The notes: generated from the sequence alone by a model not told the origin. Shown: positions 51,206 through 60,026, counted from the first letter of the stretch. The stretch: DNA of 64,000 nucleotides from Kitasatospora sp. NBC_00374 (GCF_041434935.1 NZ_CP107964.1:7299001-7363000), one strand, 5' to 3'. Translations and numbers: made by a program.

Positions 51206-51612
51206 GAGGCCGGCCCCGCCTGCGCCGGGCCGTCGGCCTCCTGGTCGAGGAACTCGGCCGCCATCGCGCGGTCCCACCAGACGGCGTAGTACGCGAAGTC
51301 CTCGTCGCGCTCGTTGACGATGCTGTGATCGACCCCGGGACGGATGAACGCGAGGTCCCCGGCGGCGAGTTCGTACCGCTGGTCGCCGGTGACCACCTCG
51401 GCGCGGCCGGCCATGCAGATGAAGATCTCCCGCTCGTGGTGGGAGTGCACCTCGGAGACGTCGCCCGGGCGCAGCACGCACCAGGCTCCGAGGAACGGCG
51501 TGTTCAGCCCCGGCCAGGGCTGGAGCAGTCTGAGATCCAACCCGTGGTCGCGGATCAGGTGCTCCGGCTCACGCGTGCGGATGGTCACGTCGGCATGCTT
51601 CCGGTCGGTCAA
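51202..51612 (-). CDS. Cupin domain protein
   Basis: A 136-aa single-domain cupin. Motif 1 contains HSHHEREIF (metal ligands His, His, Glu) and motif 2 contains GVDHSIVN (third His). It is probably a metal-dependent isomerase, dioxygenase or binding protein acting on a pathway intermediate. The start is uncertain: TTG 51612 has a well-placed GGAG, while GTG 51588 (VTIRTREPEH) has a weaker GGAAG. Its stop overlaps the next gene's start. Confidence 0.78.
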   Translation of the reverse strand: MTDRKHADVTIRTREPEHLIRDHGLDLRLLQPWPGLNTPFLGAWCVLRPGDVSEVHSHHEREIFICMAGRAEVVTGDQRYELAAGDLAFIRPGVDHSIVNERDEDFAYYAVWWDRAMAAEFLDQEADGPAQAGPAS

Positions 51613-51756
51613 CGTTCCACTCCGATCGATGTCCTCTGATGGGCGGCCGTGCGACAGGCCTCAGGCTAGGATCCGGTGGTGCCCCGGGGACAGGGGAACT
51701 CTTCCCTCCCGCACGGGAATCTGCGATCACGCCGCAGGTGGTGCGCGCGGCCCCCG

Positions 51757-52527
51757 TTACGGCCGGCCCTGCCCGAGGCCGGCGTCCCGGGCCAGCACGA
51801 TGGCCTGGGCGCGGTCGGCCACGCCGAGCTTGCCGAAGATCGCGGAGATGCGGTTGCTGATGGTCTTGGACGCGAGCGCGAGTTCGCGGGCGATGGCGGT
51901 GTTCGACTTGCCCGCGGCGATGCGTTCGAGCACGTCGCGTTCCCTGTCGGTGAGTTGGGGGAACGGGTAGTAGCGCCGACCGGTGGTCGGGCGGATCAGG
52001 GCGGCGAGCCGTCCGGCGATCGACTTGTCCACGATCGCCTGTCCGGCCGCGACGGCCTGGATGCCGCGGAGGATCTGGTCGGCGTCGGCCCGCTTGACGA
52101 GGTAGCCGCGCGCGCCGGCGTGGAACGCGGACGTGACGGCCTTGTCCTCGTCCACCGAACTGAAGACGAGGACACCCGTGCCGGGGGTCAGCCGCAGGAC
52201 CTGCGCGATCACCTCCATGCCGGTCGGCTCGTCCATCAGCGGGTCGATCACCAGGACGTCGGGCCGGTAGCGCGAGGTCTCGGCGAGTACCTCGCCGGTC
52301 GTGGCGGCCTCGCCGACCACCGACACCCCGCCGGAGTGTTCGAGCATCGACCGGACGCCGTGCCGGATCGCGGGTTGGACGTCGGCCAGCAGGACGGTGA
52401 GGGGGGCAGGACCGGTGCGTAAGGATGCGGGTGCGCGGTCGGGCCGGTGACTCGAATTGTCCGGTCGCGTATCCAGGTGCGATGGCACTGGCCAATGTAA
52501 ACCATTGATGCTCCCATTTCGGTTCAT
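51757..52527 (-). CDS. NarL/FixJ-type response regulator
   Basis: A 256-aa protein. The receiver domain (about residues 42-160) has the acidic pocket in VLLADVQP and the likely phosphoacceptor Asp in VLVIDPLMDEP, with the conserved Lys in GYLVKRAD. The C-terminal LuxR helix-turn-helix is LTDRERDVLERIAAGKSN, then SKTISNRISAIFGKL. No histidine kinase is adjacent. ATG 52527 follows AGAGGGG. Its position inside the minus-strand run suggests it is the cluster's pathway regulator. An inverted repeat about 85 bp upstream may be its own site. Confidence 0.87.
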   Translation of the reverse strand: MNRNGSINGLHWPVPSHLDTRPDNSSHRPDRAPASLRTGPAPLTVLLADVQPAIRHGVRSMLEHSGGVSVVGEAATTGEVLAETSRYRPDVLVIDPLMDEPTGMEVIAQVLRLTPGTGVLVFSSVDEDKAVTSAFHAGARGYLVKRADADQILRGIQAVAAGQAIVDKSIAGRLAALIRPTTGRRYYPFPQLTDRERDVLERIAAGKSNTAIARELALASKTISNRISAIFGKLGVADRAQAIVLARDAGLGQGRP

Positions 52528-52936
52528 CTGCCCCTCTGAAAAGAAAGTTCCTCCGGCTGGGGTCGTTCAGGGCAGGGCCGGCCGACCGCGACGCCCGGTA
52601 CTACCGCCTCGGATCACGCGACTCGTGATCGATGTTGTCGTTGGGCAATGATGCTGGCTGATGCGACATTGGAGCAAGTGTTCGTCTGGGTTTCGGAGTT
52701 GCCAATTCCGGACGAGTGGTTCCTGCCGATAGGGGTAGCTTGTGCCGTTCTGGGTCGGGAGCGATCGACCCGCCCCGGTCGGCGCCGTGGACCGACCGCG
52801 GCGCCCGGCCTCATGAATATACGAATCACCGGGAATCCACGCCCGTCCGGTGGGGGATCCGAACCGAAATCAAAAAGCCGCCGGAATGTGGAGGGGTCGG
52901 CGCGGACACGGTATTCACCCGCGCCCCGGCGCCGGC
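52528..52936. other. AT-richer intergenic region upstream of the cluster regulator
   Basis: 409 bp between the radical SAM gene stop and the regulator start. The stretch from about 52620 to 52880 is visibly AT-richer than the rest of the window. It contains an inverted repeat (listed separately). Short frames on both strands lack ribosome sites or family resemblance. It probably holds the regulator's promoter. Confidence 0.5.
52612..52630. promoter_or_regulatory. Inverted repeat upstream of the response regulator
   Basis: GATCACG, five bases, CGTGATC: perfect 7-bp arms about 85 bp upstream of the regulator ATG, in AT-richer DNA. The size and spacing suit a dimeric regulator, possibly autoregulation. 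Confidence 0.45.
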
Positions 52937-54658
52937 TCAGGTACCCGCGGACTCGACCATGCCGATGTCGCGCGCCCGGCGCAGAATCTCCTCCCGGCTG
53001 CGCCAGTGCGACCAGAAGGCGCCGGTGTACCCGAGCCCGCTGAGACTGGTGAGGAAAGGGTTGTCCGCGTAGTTGTTGTCGTGCTCGCTGGAGCCGGACA
53101 GCGTCGGCAGCATCACCCGGTGGTAGTCGGCGGGGTCGATCAGGTCCCAGAGCAGATCCACGGAGCGGCTCCACCGCTCGGACGGATCGGCGGCGGACGC
53201 CGGATCCTCCAGCAGATCGGGTGAGAAGTAGCAGACCAGCCGGAAGTTGCCCTGCTCGTCGAACATGAACTGCCGCTCGTACTCCACCGGGCCGGAGCAC
53301 TCGGCCTGCGGCTTCAGCACGATCGGCCCGGTGGCCGTGTTGGACTGCAGCCCCGGCACCGTCCGCACCCCGTCGCACTGCTCGGCGATCGCGATGCCCA
53401 TCGGCGTGTACGGGAACAGCCGCAGCCCCAGCGAGAACCCGGTCACGGTGGCGTCCAGCGCCATGAACGCCTCGACGCAGTCCCGCATGGACTCGGGTGT
53501 CTCACCGGGCATCCCGAACAGCGCCTCGACCATGGTGAGCATGCCGCGCTCGTGGCAGAGCCGGACCAGCCGCTCGGTGTCGGCGAAGTCGTAGTAGGTG
53601 GTGCCCTTCTCGGTCACCTTCCAGCCCTGCAGCATGTCCTTGCGGACGTGGTCGGATCCCACGTTGACGCCGCGGCAGCCCGCGGCGGCGAGCAGGTCGG
53701 CGAACTCCTCGTCGAACGGGCTGGGTTGGCAGTACACCCAGAGCCGCAGGTCGTTCAGCGGGTTCGCCGGATCGGCGTGCCTGCGGCGGACGATCTCGCG
53801 CAGCAGGCTCTTCGCGTGGGAGATGGCGAGGTTGAACTCGCTGTCCGTGGTGTGCTGGTCGAGGATGCCCTGGGCGGCGAGCGACTGCATCTCGTCCACC
53901 ACGGACTCGACCTCCCGCCGGCCGGTCCGCACCCCCTTGGCGTCCGGCTCCACACAGTGCGAGCAGCGGTACGTGCAGCCGTTCTTGGTGAGGATGCCGC
54001 CCAGCCCGCCGCGCTGGTAGTACAGCAGGTTGTCGACCTTGTACGGCGCACCGGAGCGCCGCACGTACGTCGCCGCGGTGTCGACCTGCCACACCCGGGG
54101 CTCGAACTGCCCGGCGGGCAGCGGCGCCGCCGGCATGCCGTGCCGTACGGAGAGCACCGCCGGCGGCACCCGGAAGACGCCCTGGGGGGTGTTGCGGATC
54201 AGACCGGCCACCGTCGCCGGGTCGCGCCCGGTGGCCAGGGCGTCGGCCAGGTCGCAGATGATCCGCTCACCGGGGCCCTTGACGCCGTAGTTGATGCCGA
54301 AGTAGTCGACCAGGGCGAACGGCATGGTGGAGAACCCGATGCCGCCGCCGACGATCGGCGCGTCGGTGAGCCGCTTGATCTCGGTGATGATCTCCTTGTG
54401 CTCGCCGACGAACGGACGCTGCTCGAAGGCGTAGACGGTGTCGGTGTTGCGAACGGTGACGCCGATGAGCATCGGGCTGCGCACCGCGAAGTACTCGGCG
54501 AGGCAGGACTTCCAGTCCTCGCGGTGGAACGTGAGGTCGAGGACCTCGACCTCGAAGCCGGCCGCCTCCAACGAGGTGGTGAGCACGTCGAGCGCGTAGG
54601 GCGCGATCGGCGGATGCACCTTGTTGGGGTTGACCAGAAGGACAGGACGTCTGCTCAT
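52937..54658 (-). CDS. B12-binding-type radical SAM enzyme
   Basis: A 573-aa protein. The N-terminal third has a Rossmann-like cobalamin-binding layout (LLVNPNKVHPPIAPYALDVL at the start; VGGGIGFSTMPFALVDYFG). The radical SAM core follows with CTYRCSHC, which holds the three Cys ligands of the 4Fe-4S cluster, then GVNVGSDHVR and LFGMPGETPESM typical of the TIM barrel. Class B enzymes of this type methylate unactivated carbon or phosphorus, or rearrange rings. ATG 54658 follows GGAGGAAACC. A strong hairpin lies between it and the flavoprotein gene upstream. The substrate is unknown. Confidence 0.86.
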   Translation of the reverse strand: MSRRPVLLVNPNKVHPPIAPYALDVLTTSLEAAGFEVEVLDLTFHREDWKSCLAEYFAVRSPMLIGVTVRNTDTVYAFEQRPFVGEHKEIITEIKRLTDAPIVGGGIGFSTMPFALVDYFGINYGVKGPGERIICDLADALATGRDPATVAGLIRNTPQGVFRVPPAVLSVRHGMPAAPLPAGQFEPRVWQVDTAATYVRRSGAPYKVDNLLYYQRGGLGGILTKNGCTYRCSHCVEPDAKGVRTGRREVESVVDEMQSLAAQGILDQHTTDSEFNLAISHAKSLLREIVRRRHADPANPLNDLRLWVYCQPSPFDEEFADLLAAAGCRGVNVGSDHVRKDMLQGWKVTEKGTTYYDFADTERLVRLCHERGMLTMVEALFGMPGETPESMRDCVEAFMALDATVTGFSLGLRLFPYTPMGIAIAEQCDGVRTVPGLQSNTATGPIVLKPQAECSGPVEYERQFMFDEQGNFRLVCYFSPDLLEDPASAADPSERWSRSVDLLWDLIDPADYHRVMLPTLSGSSEHDNNYADNPFLTSLSGLGYTGAFWSHWRSREEILRRARDIGMVESAGT

Positions 54659-54697
54659 CGGTTTCCTCCACGTGGCCTGCACGCGCAGGCGAATGAC

Positions 54698-54740
54698 CGC
54701 TGCGTGTTCCCCCACCGGCGCGGAGGGGGAACACGCAGCG
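54698..54740 (-). terminator. Perfect 16-bp hairpin within the cluster
   Basis: CGCTGCGTGTTCCCCC and GGGGGAACACGCAGCG pair over 16 bp with an 11-nt loop. It lies 27 bp after the flavoprotein stop and 39 bp before the radical SAM start. Without a T-tract it could be a factor-independent terminator, a partial terminator that sets expression steps within the operon, or an RNA-stability element. Confidence 0.6.
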
Positions 54741-54766
54741 CTCGCGGCACTGATGTGGTTGTCGTG

Positions 54767-55975
54767 CTAGACGATGCCGAGGCTGATCCCGAACTCGGGC
54801 CTGCCGCCCACCAGGTAGGCGCCGGCCGACTGGAGGATGCGGTCCTGGGCGATGAGGTGCTGGCACATGGTCGTGGTGTCGCGCAGCCAGCGGTCCATGG
54901 GTGAGGTGCGGCTGATGGACCAGGTCTGGAGCAGGTCGTAGAGCCGGTTGACGATGGAGCGGGAGGTGCGGAAGGCGTGCAGCCAGGCGAGTGGTGAGGC
55001 GGCGCGTTCGTCGGGGGTGAGGTCGTCGAGGGTGCCGCCGGCGGCGAGGACCTCCCATTGGCGGCGCATGCTGCCGTAGACGCCGTTGCGGGTGGCGTTG
55101 TAGTCGGCCTCGCACTCGGCCAGGGTGACCTGGACGCGGAAGCTGTCGGACCAGGCGGTGCCGGTCATCCGGTCGACCCGGGTGAGGGCGGTCTCCCGGG
55201 CGTGGTCGAGTGCCGCGCGCGCCACCCCGAGCGGCACCCCGCACATGCTGCGGGTGAAGGCGTCCGGCTGGGCGAGCGGGCCGGGCCGCCCGTGGACGGT
55301 GGAGAAGGTGTAGGTGTGCTCCTCGGGGACGAACACGTCGGTGACGGTGTAGTCGCAACTGCCGCTGCCGCACAGGCCGGTGGTGTGCCAGTTGTCGATC
55401 GGGACGACCTCCGCCCGGGGCACCATGAACTGGCGGGACTCGTGCGGGTTGCTGCCGTCCGGGCTGGCGTAGGGCTCGCCGTCCTGGTAGACGAAGGCGC
55501 CCGAGGTCACCCAGTCGCAGTGGCCGATCCCGCTGCCGAAGGACCAGCGGCCGCTCAGCCGGAAGCCGCCGGGGACGCGCTCGGCCCGCCCGGACGGCTG
55601 GAGCAGCCCGGCGGTGATCATGTCCGGCCGGGGGAACATCTCCTTGGCGACGGCCTGGTCCAGGAAGTTGCTGTAGATCCCGGTGTTGGCCCCGATCACC
55701 CCGCACCAGGCGGCGGAGGCGTCCCCGTAGGCGAGCGCCTCGACCACCTCCGTCTGTTCGAGTGAGGTCAGCTCCAGCCCGCCCCACTCCCGGTTGAAGC
55801 ACATCCGGAAGATGCCGGTGCCGCGCAGCAGTTCCACCACGTCGGCGGGCAGCCGCCGGGCCTGCTCGATCTCGTCCGCCCGCGCCCGCAGGACGGGCGC
55901 CAGCGCCTTCGCCCGGGCCAGGAGTTCGGCCGCGGTGGTGGGTGCCTCGGTGCCCGGAGTCCCGGTCAAGGTCAT
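54767..55975 (-). CDS. Acyl-CoA-dehydrogenase-fold flavoprotein (copy 1)
   Basis: A 402-aa protein of the acyl-CoA dehydrogenase/flavin monooxygenase (group D, HpaC-dependent type) family. VEALAYGDASAAWCGVIGAN and FRLSGRWSFGSGIGHCDWV are the N-terminal and middle-domain signatures. The catalytic Glu of true acyl-CoA dehydrogenases is not evident. Relatives include nitrososynthases and DszC-like hydroxylases that use reduced flavin and O2. ATG 55975 follows GAGGGG; GTG 56002 is an alternative. It shares a 386-bp identical segment with the next gene. No flavin reductase gene is visible in the window, so the reductant is supplied elsewhere. Confidence 0.83.
   Translation of the reverse strand: MTLTGTPGTEAPTTAAELLARAKALAPVLRARADEIEQARRLPADVVELLRGTGIFRMCFNREWGGLELTSLEQTEVVEALAYGDASAAWCGVIGANTGIYSNFLDQAVAKEMFPRPDMITAGLLQPSGRAERVPGGFRLSGRWSFGSGIGHCDWVTSGAFVYQDGEPYASPDGSNPHESRQFMVPRAEVVPIDNWHTTGLCGSGSCDYTVTDVFVPEEHTYTFSTVHGRPGPLAQPDAFTRSMCGVPLGVARAALDHARETALTRVDRMTGTAWSDSFRVQVTLAECEADYNATRNGVYGSMRRQWEVLAAGGTLDDLTPDERAASPLAWLHAFRTSRSIVNRLYDLLQTWSISRTSPMDRWLRDTTTMCQHLIAQDRILQSAGAYLVGGRPEFGISLGIV
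54860..55245. repeat. 386-bp identical segment, copy 1
   Basis: This stretch matches 56134-56519 base for base as far as I can read. It lies inside the flavoprotein gene and covers its C-terminal third. The matching edges are abrupt, while sequence on both sides differs, which suggests recent gene conversion. A second, nearly identical stretch of about 165 bp occurs at 55428-55595 and 56698-56865. Confidence 0.85.
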
Positions 55976-56037
55976 GTCATCGCCCCTCAGCTGATTGGTC
56001 ACGCCGGTCGGTCACTCGGTCTCCGGTACGGGACGGC

Positions 56038-57249
56038 CTACTTGACGAGGCCGAGGCTGATCCGGAACCTGGGAGTCCCGCCCAGCAGGTAGGCGCCGAC
56101 CGACTCCAGGACGGCGTCCTGGGCGGTGAGGTTCTGGCACATGGTCGTGGTGTCGCGCAGCCAGCGGTCCATGGGTGAGGTGCGGCTGATGGACCAGGTC
56201 TGGAGCAGGTCGTAGAGCCGGTTGACGATGGAGCGGGAGGTGCGGAAGGCGTGCAGCCAGGCGAGTGGTGAGGCGGCGCGTTCGTCGGGGGTGAGGTCGT
56301 CGAGGGTGCCGCCGGCGGCGAGGACCTCCCATTGGCGGCGCATGCTGCCGTAGACGCCGTTGCGGGTGGCGTTGTAGTCGGCCTCGCACTCGGCCAGGGT
56401 GACCTGGACGCGGAAGCTGTCGGACCAGGCGGTGCCGGTCATCCGGTCGACCCGGGTGAGGGCGGTCTCCCGGGCGTGGTCGAGTGCCGCGCGCGCCACC
56501 CCGAGCGGCACCCCGCACAGCGCGCGCATGAAGGACTCCGGCTGGGCCAGCGGACTGCGCCGGCCACGCACTTCGTAGAAGGTGAAGGTGTGCTCCTCGG
56601 GGACGAACACGTCGGTGATGGTGTAGTCGCAACTGCCCGTCCCGCACAGGCCGGTGGTGTGCCAGTTGTCGACCGTCTCGACCTGGTCGCAGGGCACGAT
56701 GAACTGCCGGGACTCGTGCGGGTTGCTGCCGTCCGGGCTGGCGTAGGGCTCGCCGTCCTGGTAGACGAAGGCGCCCGAGGTCACCCAGTCGCTGTGGCCG
56801 ATCCCGCTGCCGAAGGACCAGCGGCCGCTCAGCCGGAAGCCTCCGGGGACGCGCTCGGCCCGCCCGGCCGGGGCGAGCACCCCGGCGGTGATCATGTCCA
56901 GGCTGGGGTAGATCTCCTTGACCACCCGCTGGTCCAGGAAGTTGCCGAGCAGACCGGTGTTGGCCCCGATCACGCCGCACCAGGCGGCGGAGGCGTCCCC
57001 GTAGGCGAGCGCCTCGACGACCTGGGTCTGCTCCATCGAGGTCAGCTCGGGGCCGCCCCACTCGCGGCCGAAACCCATCCGGAAGATGCCGGTGCCGCGC
57101 AGCAGCTCCACCACGTCGGCGGGCAGCCGCCGGGCCTGCTCGATCTCGTCCGCCCGCGCCCGCAGGACGGGCGCCAGGGCCTTCGCCCGGGCCAGGATCT
57201 CCGCGGCGGTGGTGGGCGCCTCGGCCCCGGGGGTCTGCGTCGTGGTCAT
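56038..57249 (-). CDS. Acyl-CoA-dehydrogenase-fold flavoprotein (copy 2)
   Basis: A 403-aa paralogue of the preceding gene product, with the same layout (VEALAYGDASAAWCGVIGAN, SGRWSFGSGIGHSDWV). The differences concentrate near residues 60-120, around 200-235 and at the very C-terminus. Two related group D-type flavoproteins side by side suggest successive oxidations of one atom or a heteromer. ATG 57249 follows GAGGGAC. An in-frame ATG at 57285 overlaps the ATP-grasp stop (ATGA) and is a coupled alternative adding 12 residues. Confidence 0.83.
   Translation of the reverse strand: MTTTQTPGAEAPTTAAEILARAKALAPVLRARADEIEQARRLPADVVELLRGTGIFRMGFGREWGGPELTSMEQTQVVEALAYGDASAAWCGVIGANTGLLGNFLDQRVVKEIYPSLDMITAGVLAPAGRAERVPGGFRLSGRWSFGSGIGHSDWVTSGAFVYQDGEPYASPDGSNPHESRQFIVPCDQVETVDNWHTTGLCGTGSCDYTITDVFVPEEHTFTFYEVRGRRSPLAQPESFMRALCGVPLGVARAALDHARETALTRVDRMTGTAWSDSFRVQVTLAECEADYNATRNGVYGSMRRQWEVLAAGGTLDDLTPDERAASPLAWLHAFRTSRSIVNRLYDLLQTWSISRTSPMDRWLRDTTTMCQNLTAQDAVLESVGAYLLGGTPRFRISLGLVK
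56134..56519. repeat. 386-bp identical segment, copy 2
   Basis: Second copy of the segment at 54860-55245, offset 1274 bp, in the same orientation and reading frame of the paralogous gene. Codons here end mostly in C or A, a style shared with the N-monooxygenase gene and unlike the flanking coding sequence. Confidence 0.85.
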
Positions 57250-57281
57250 GTGTCCGTCCCTCGGCTGGTCGTTGGTGCCGG

Positions 57282-58580
57282 TCATTCGTCCACGTCCAGC
57301 AGGCCGGCCGGCATGGCGAACGGTGCGTCCGCGACCGGCGGGCCGACCGGCTCGGCGTCCAGCTCGACCAGGGCGGCCGCCCCGGCGAGCCGGTCCCGGC
57401 AGGTCGGGACGGAGTCGGCCTCGCACACCACGAAGGAGTGGCGCGCCAGGTACCCGCCGGGCGGCAGGCGGAGCGTGCTGCCCGGCTCGGCCATCGGGGC
57501 CGCGGCGACCAGGCCGGGCGCCTGCGTCGGCACCGTGACCGACCGCAGCAGGCAGTCCCGCTCCGGGTAGCCGAACCGGATGCCGGCCACCGCCCGCCGG
57601 GCCGGTGCGGTGTCCGGCCGCCGGCCGGTGGCCACGTCGAACAGCACCTCCCCGGGCTCGATGCCGGTGGCGATCCGGCCCAGGAACGGGATGAGGTCCC
57701 CGCCGAGCCGGCCGTTGATCTCGATGATCAGCGGCCCGCGGTCGGTCAGCCGGACCTCGGTGTGGGTGATGCCGTCCTCGATGCCGAGCGCCTGGTGGGC
57801 GCGGGCCAGCGTCCGCATCAGCTCCTGGTCCGCCAGCAGCGGGTCGGCCGCGTCGACGACGTGGCCGACCTCCTCGAAGTACGGGTGGTCGCTGCTGTCC
57901 TTGCGGGCCACGAACAACGGCAGGTACTCGCCCTTGTGGACGGCGCCGTCGACGCTGATCTCCGGCCCGGGGGCGAACGCCTCGACGATGGCGCTGGCGC
58001 GGTACGGACCCGGGTCGACCCGGCTCGCGGACAGGGCGATGCGGAACGCCTCGTCCAGCTCGGACCGGTCGGCCGCGAACACCACACCGATGCTCGCGCC
58101 CATCGCCCGCGGCTTGAGCACCACCGGGTAGCCGATCCGCTCGGCCGCCGCCCTGGCGTGCTCCACGGTGGTGGTCAGCTCGAAGCCGGGCTGGTGCAGG
58201 CCCGCCGCGGTGAGCTCGGCCCGGGTGAGCTCCTTGTCCCGGCAGCCGCGCACGCCGCGCTCGGACAGCCCCGGCACGCCGAACTCGGCGGCCAGCAGGC
58301 CGGCGTCCAGCACCAGCGGCTCGTCCCAGCACATCACCCCGACGATCCGGCGCCGGGCGGCCACCTCCCGCGCGGCGGCGCCCATCACCGCGGAGTCGAA
58401 GACGTTGGCGACGACGACCTCGTCGAAGTACTCGCACTGCCAGGTGGGTTTGAGGTTGTTGAGCAGCACCAGCTCCAGTCCGGCCGCGCGGGCACGGCGG
58501 CTGATCGGTGCCACGAGGTACTCGCGGTACACCTTGAGCCCGCTGCCGACGACCAGCAGCGTCCCGTTGGTGGCGGTCAT
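57282..58580 (-). CDS. ATP-grasp ligase
   Basis: A 432-aa ATP-grasp enzyme. It starts with a Rossmann-like LLVVGSGLKVYREYL. YPVVLKPRAMGASIGVV contains the ATP-binding Lys, and LIIEINGRLGGDLIPFL contains the Glu and Asn metal ligands. The C-terminal part is the usual extra beta domain. These ligases form amide bonds between amino acids through acyl phosphates without a carrier protein. ATG 58580 follows GGGAGGGGAC. It lies 31 bp downstream of the N-monooxygenase, so an N-hydroxylated amino acid is a sensible substrate, but this is inference. Confidence 0.87.
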   Translation of the reverse strand: MTATNGTLLVVGSGLKVYREYLVAPISRRARAAGLELVLLNNLKPTWQCEYFDEVVVANVFDSAVMGAAAREVAARRRIVGVMCWDEPLVLDAGLLAAEFGVPGLSERGVRGCRDKELTRAELTAAGLHQPGFELTTTVEHARAAAERIGYPVVLKPRAMGASIGVVFAADRSELDEAFRIALSASRVDPGPYRASAIVEAFAPGPEISVDGAVHKGEYLPLFVARKDSSDHPYFEEVGHVVDAADPLLADQELMRTLARAHQALGIEDGITHTEVRLTDRGPLIIEINGRLGGDLIPFLGRIATGIEPGEVLFDVATGRRPDTAPARRAVAGIRFGYPERDCLLRSVTVPTQAPGLVAAAPMAEPGSTLRLPPGGYLARHSFVVCEADSVPTCRDRLAGAAALVELDAEPVGPPVADAPFAMPAGLLDVDE

Positions 58581-58611
58581 GCGTCCCCTCCCTCGGGGTC
58601 GGGCCGGCGGG

Positions 58612-59895
58612 TCACCGGGCGACCCTGTCCGGGGTGGTGGTGCGGCGGGTGAGGAGGTCGGTGGTGATGTCGTGGGAGCGTTGGGCGAGGACGCTGATGA
58701 GGGAGTCGGCGATGCCGTGGGTGGCTTCGTTGACGCCTTGGAGGTAGACGGCGGCGGTGGCGGTGCGGCCGAGGTCGATGCGGTAGTTGCGGGTGACGTT
58801 GATGTGGGGGAGTCCGGTTTTGGTGGCGAGGTCGCGGACGAGGGCGGGCATGCGGGTGTCGTAGCCGGTGCCGAGGAGGACGAGGTCGCAGGGGAGGGGG
58901 GTGGTTTTGCCGGTTTTCCGGTCTTTGAGGTCGAGGATGACCTTGTCGTTGTCGAGGTGGGCGTGGGTGACTTCGGTCATGGTGTGGATGGTGGAGCGGG
59001 GGGTGCCGAGCATGCGTTGTCGGTAGAGCATCATGTAGAGCTCGTCGAGGAAGGGGGGTGCGAGTCCGGCGTAGTTGGTGAGTCGCATTTCGTCGAGGAC
59101 TTGGGCGCGGATTTCGGGTGGGCTGTCGTGGAATTCGTCGACGAAGGAGGGGAAGAAGAGTTCGTTGATGAATTTGCTGGTCTGGTAGTTCTGGAGGCCG
59201 ATGGAGCGGACGATCATGGTGATGTGGCTGTTGGGGAGGTTTTCGTGGAGGGCGTAGAACATTTCGGCGGCGCTCTGGGCGCCGCCGATGACGACGGTGT
59301 GGAGGGGTTGGTCGCGGGGGATGTCGGCGATGCGGGTGCGGTAGCGGGCGCTGTGGATGACGCGGTCGGGGGGGAGGTCGGTGAAGGGCTGGGGGATGTG
59401 GGGGTCGCGGCCGCCGCCGATGACGAGGTCGCGGGCGTGGATGGTGTCGCCGTCGGCGAGGGTGACGTGCCAGCCGGTGGGGGTGTGGTTGTGGTCGTGG
59501 ACGGGGTCGATGGTGACGACGCGTGCGTTGTAGCGGATGTGGACGCGTTCGAGTGAGGTGGCGACCCATTGGAGGTAGTCGGAGAATTCCCAGCGGAAGG
59601 GGTGGAAGGTGCCGAGGTTGACGAACTGGTCGAGGCGGCCCTGGTCGTGGAGGAAGTTGAGGAAGGAGAATTTGCTGCGGGGGTTGCGCAGGGTGACGAG
59701 GTCTTTGAGGAAGGAGACCTGGCTGCGGGCCCAGGGCATGAGCAGGTCGCGTTGCCATTTGATGTCGGGTGCCTGTTCCAGCAGCAGGGTGCTGTCGGCC
59801 AGTTCGGTGTTTCCGCACTCCTCGATCGCGGCGGCGAGGGCCAGATTCGCCGGGCCGGCACCGATCGCCAGAACGCCAACCTCGTGGTCGGTCAC
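58612..59895 (-). CDS. Lysine/ornithine N-monooxygenase family enzyme
   Basis: A 427-aa class B flavin monooxygenase of the SidA/PvdA/IucD family. The FAD motif GAGPANLALAAAIEE is at the N-terminus; KWQRDLLMPWARSQVSFLKD follows as in ornithine hydroxylases. The NADPH motif VVIGGAQSAAE lies near residue 215, LVLLGTGYDTRMP near 355, and ATHGIADSLISVLAQRS near the end. It should N-hydroxylate the side-chain amine of ornithine, lysine or a diamine. GTG 59895 follows GAGGAGGAAGC. Its codons end strikingly in C (and A), avoiding CTG, GAG and CAG favoured by neighbours, suggesting a different origin. Confidence 0.88.
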   Translation of the reverse strand: MTDHEVGVLAIGAGPANLALAAAIEECGNTELADSTLLLEQAPDIKWQRDLLMPWARSQVSFLKDLVTLRNPRSKFSFLNFLHDQGRLDQFVNLGTFHPFRWEFSDYLQWVATSLERVHIRYNARVVTIDPVHDHNHTPTGWHVTLADGDTIHARDLVIGGGRDPHIPQPFTDLPPDRVIHSARYRTRIADIPRDQPLHTVVIGGAQSAAEMFYALHENLPNSHITMIVRSIGLQNYQTSKFINELFFPSFVDEFHDSPPEIRAQVLDEMRLTNYAGLAPPFLDELYMMLYRQRMLGTPRSTIHTMTEVTHAHLDNDKVILDLKDRKTGKTTPLPCDLVLLGTGYDTRMPALVRDLATKTGLPHINVTRNYRIDLGRTATAAVYLQGVNEATHGIADSLISVLAQRSHDITTDLLTRRTTTPDRVAR

Positions 59896-60026
59896 GCTTC
59901 CTCCTCGATGACAGTGGACCCGTTCGACGGCACAACGCCGCGCCGGGGAAAAGGAGTTGGGTCATACAGGGCCGGGCCGGCGAGGTTCCACAGCCGGGGC
60001 CCGGCACCCGGGGAATCGGGACCGGC

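Noticed and set aside
52648..53043. Plus-strand ORF starting MMLADATLEQVFVWV in the AT-richer gap, considered as a small gene or precursor peptide.
   Set aside because: No ribosome site, no family resemblance, and its second half lies over the well-supported radical SAM gene.
54767..57249. Mobile element explanation for the 386-bp repeated block.
   Set aside because: The block is coding, in frame and in the same position of two paralogues, with no terminal repeats or transposase.
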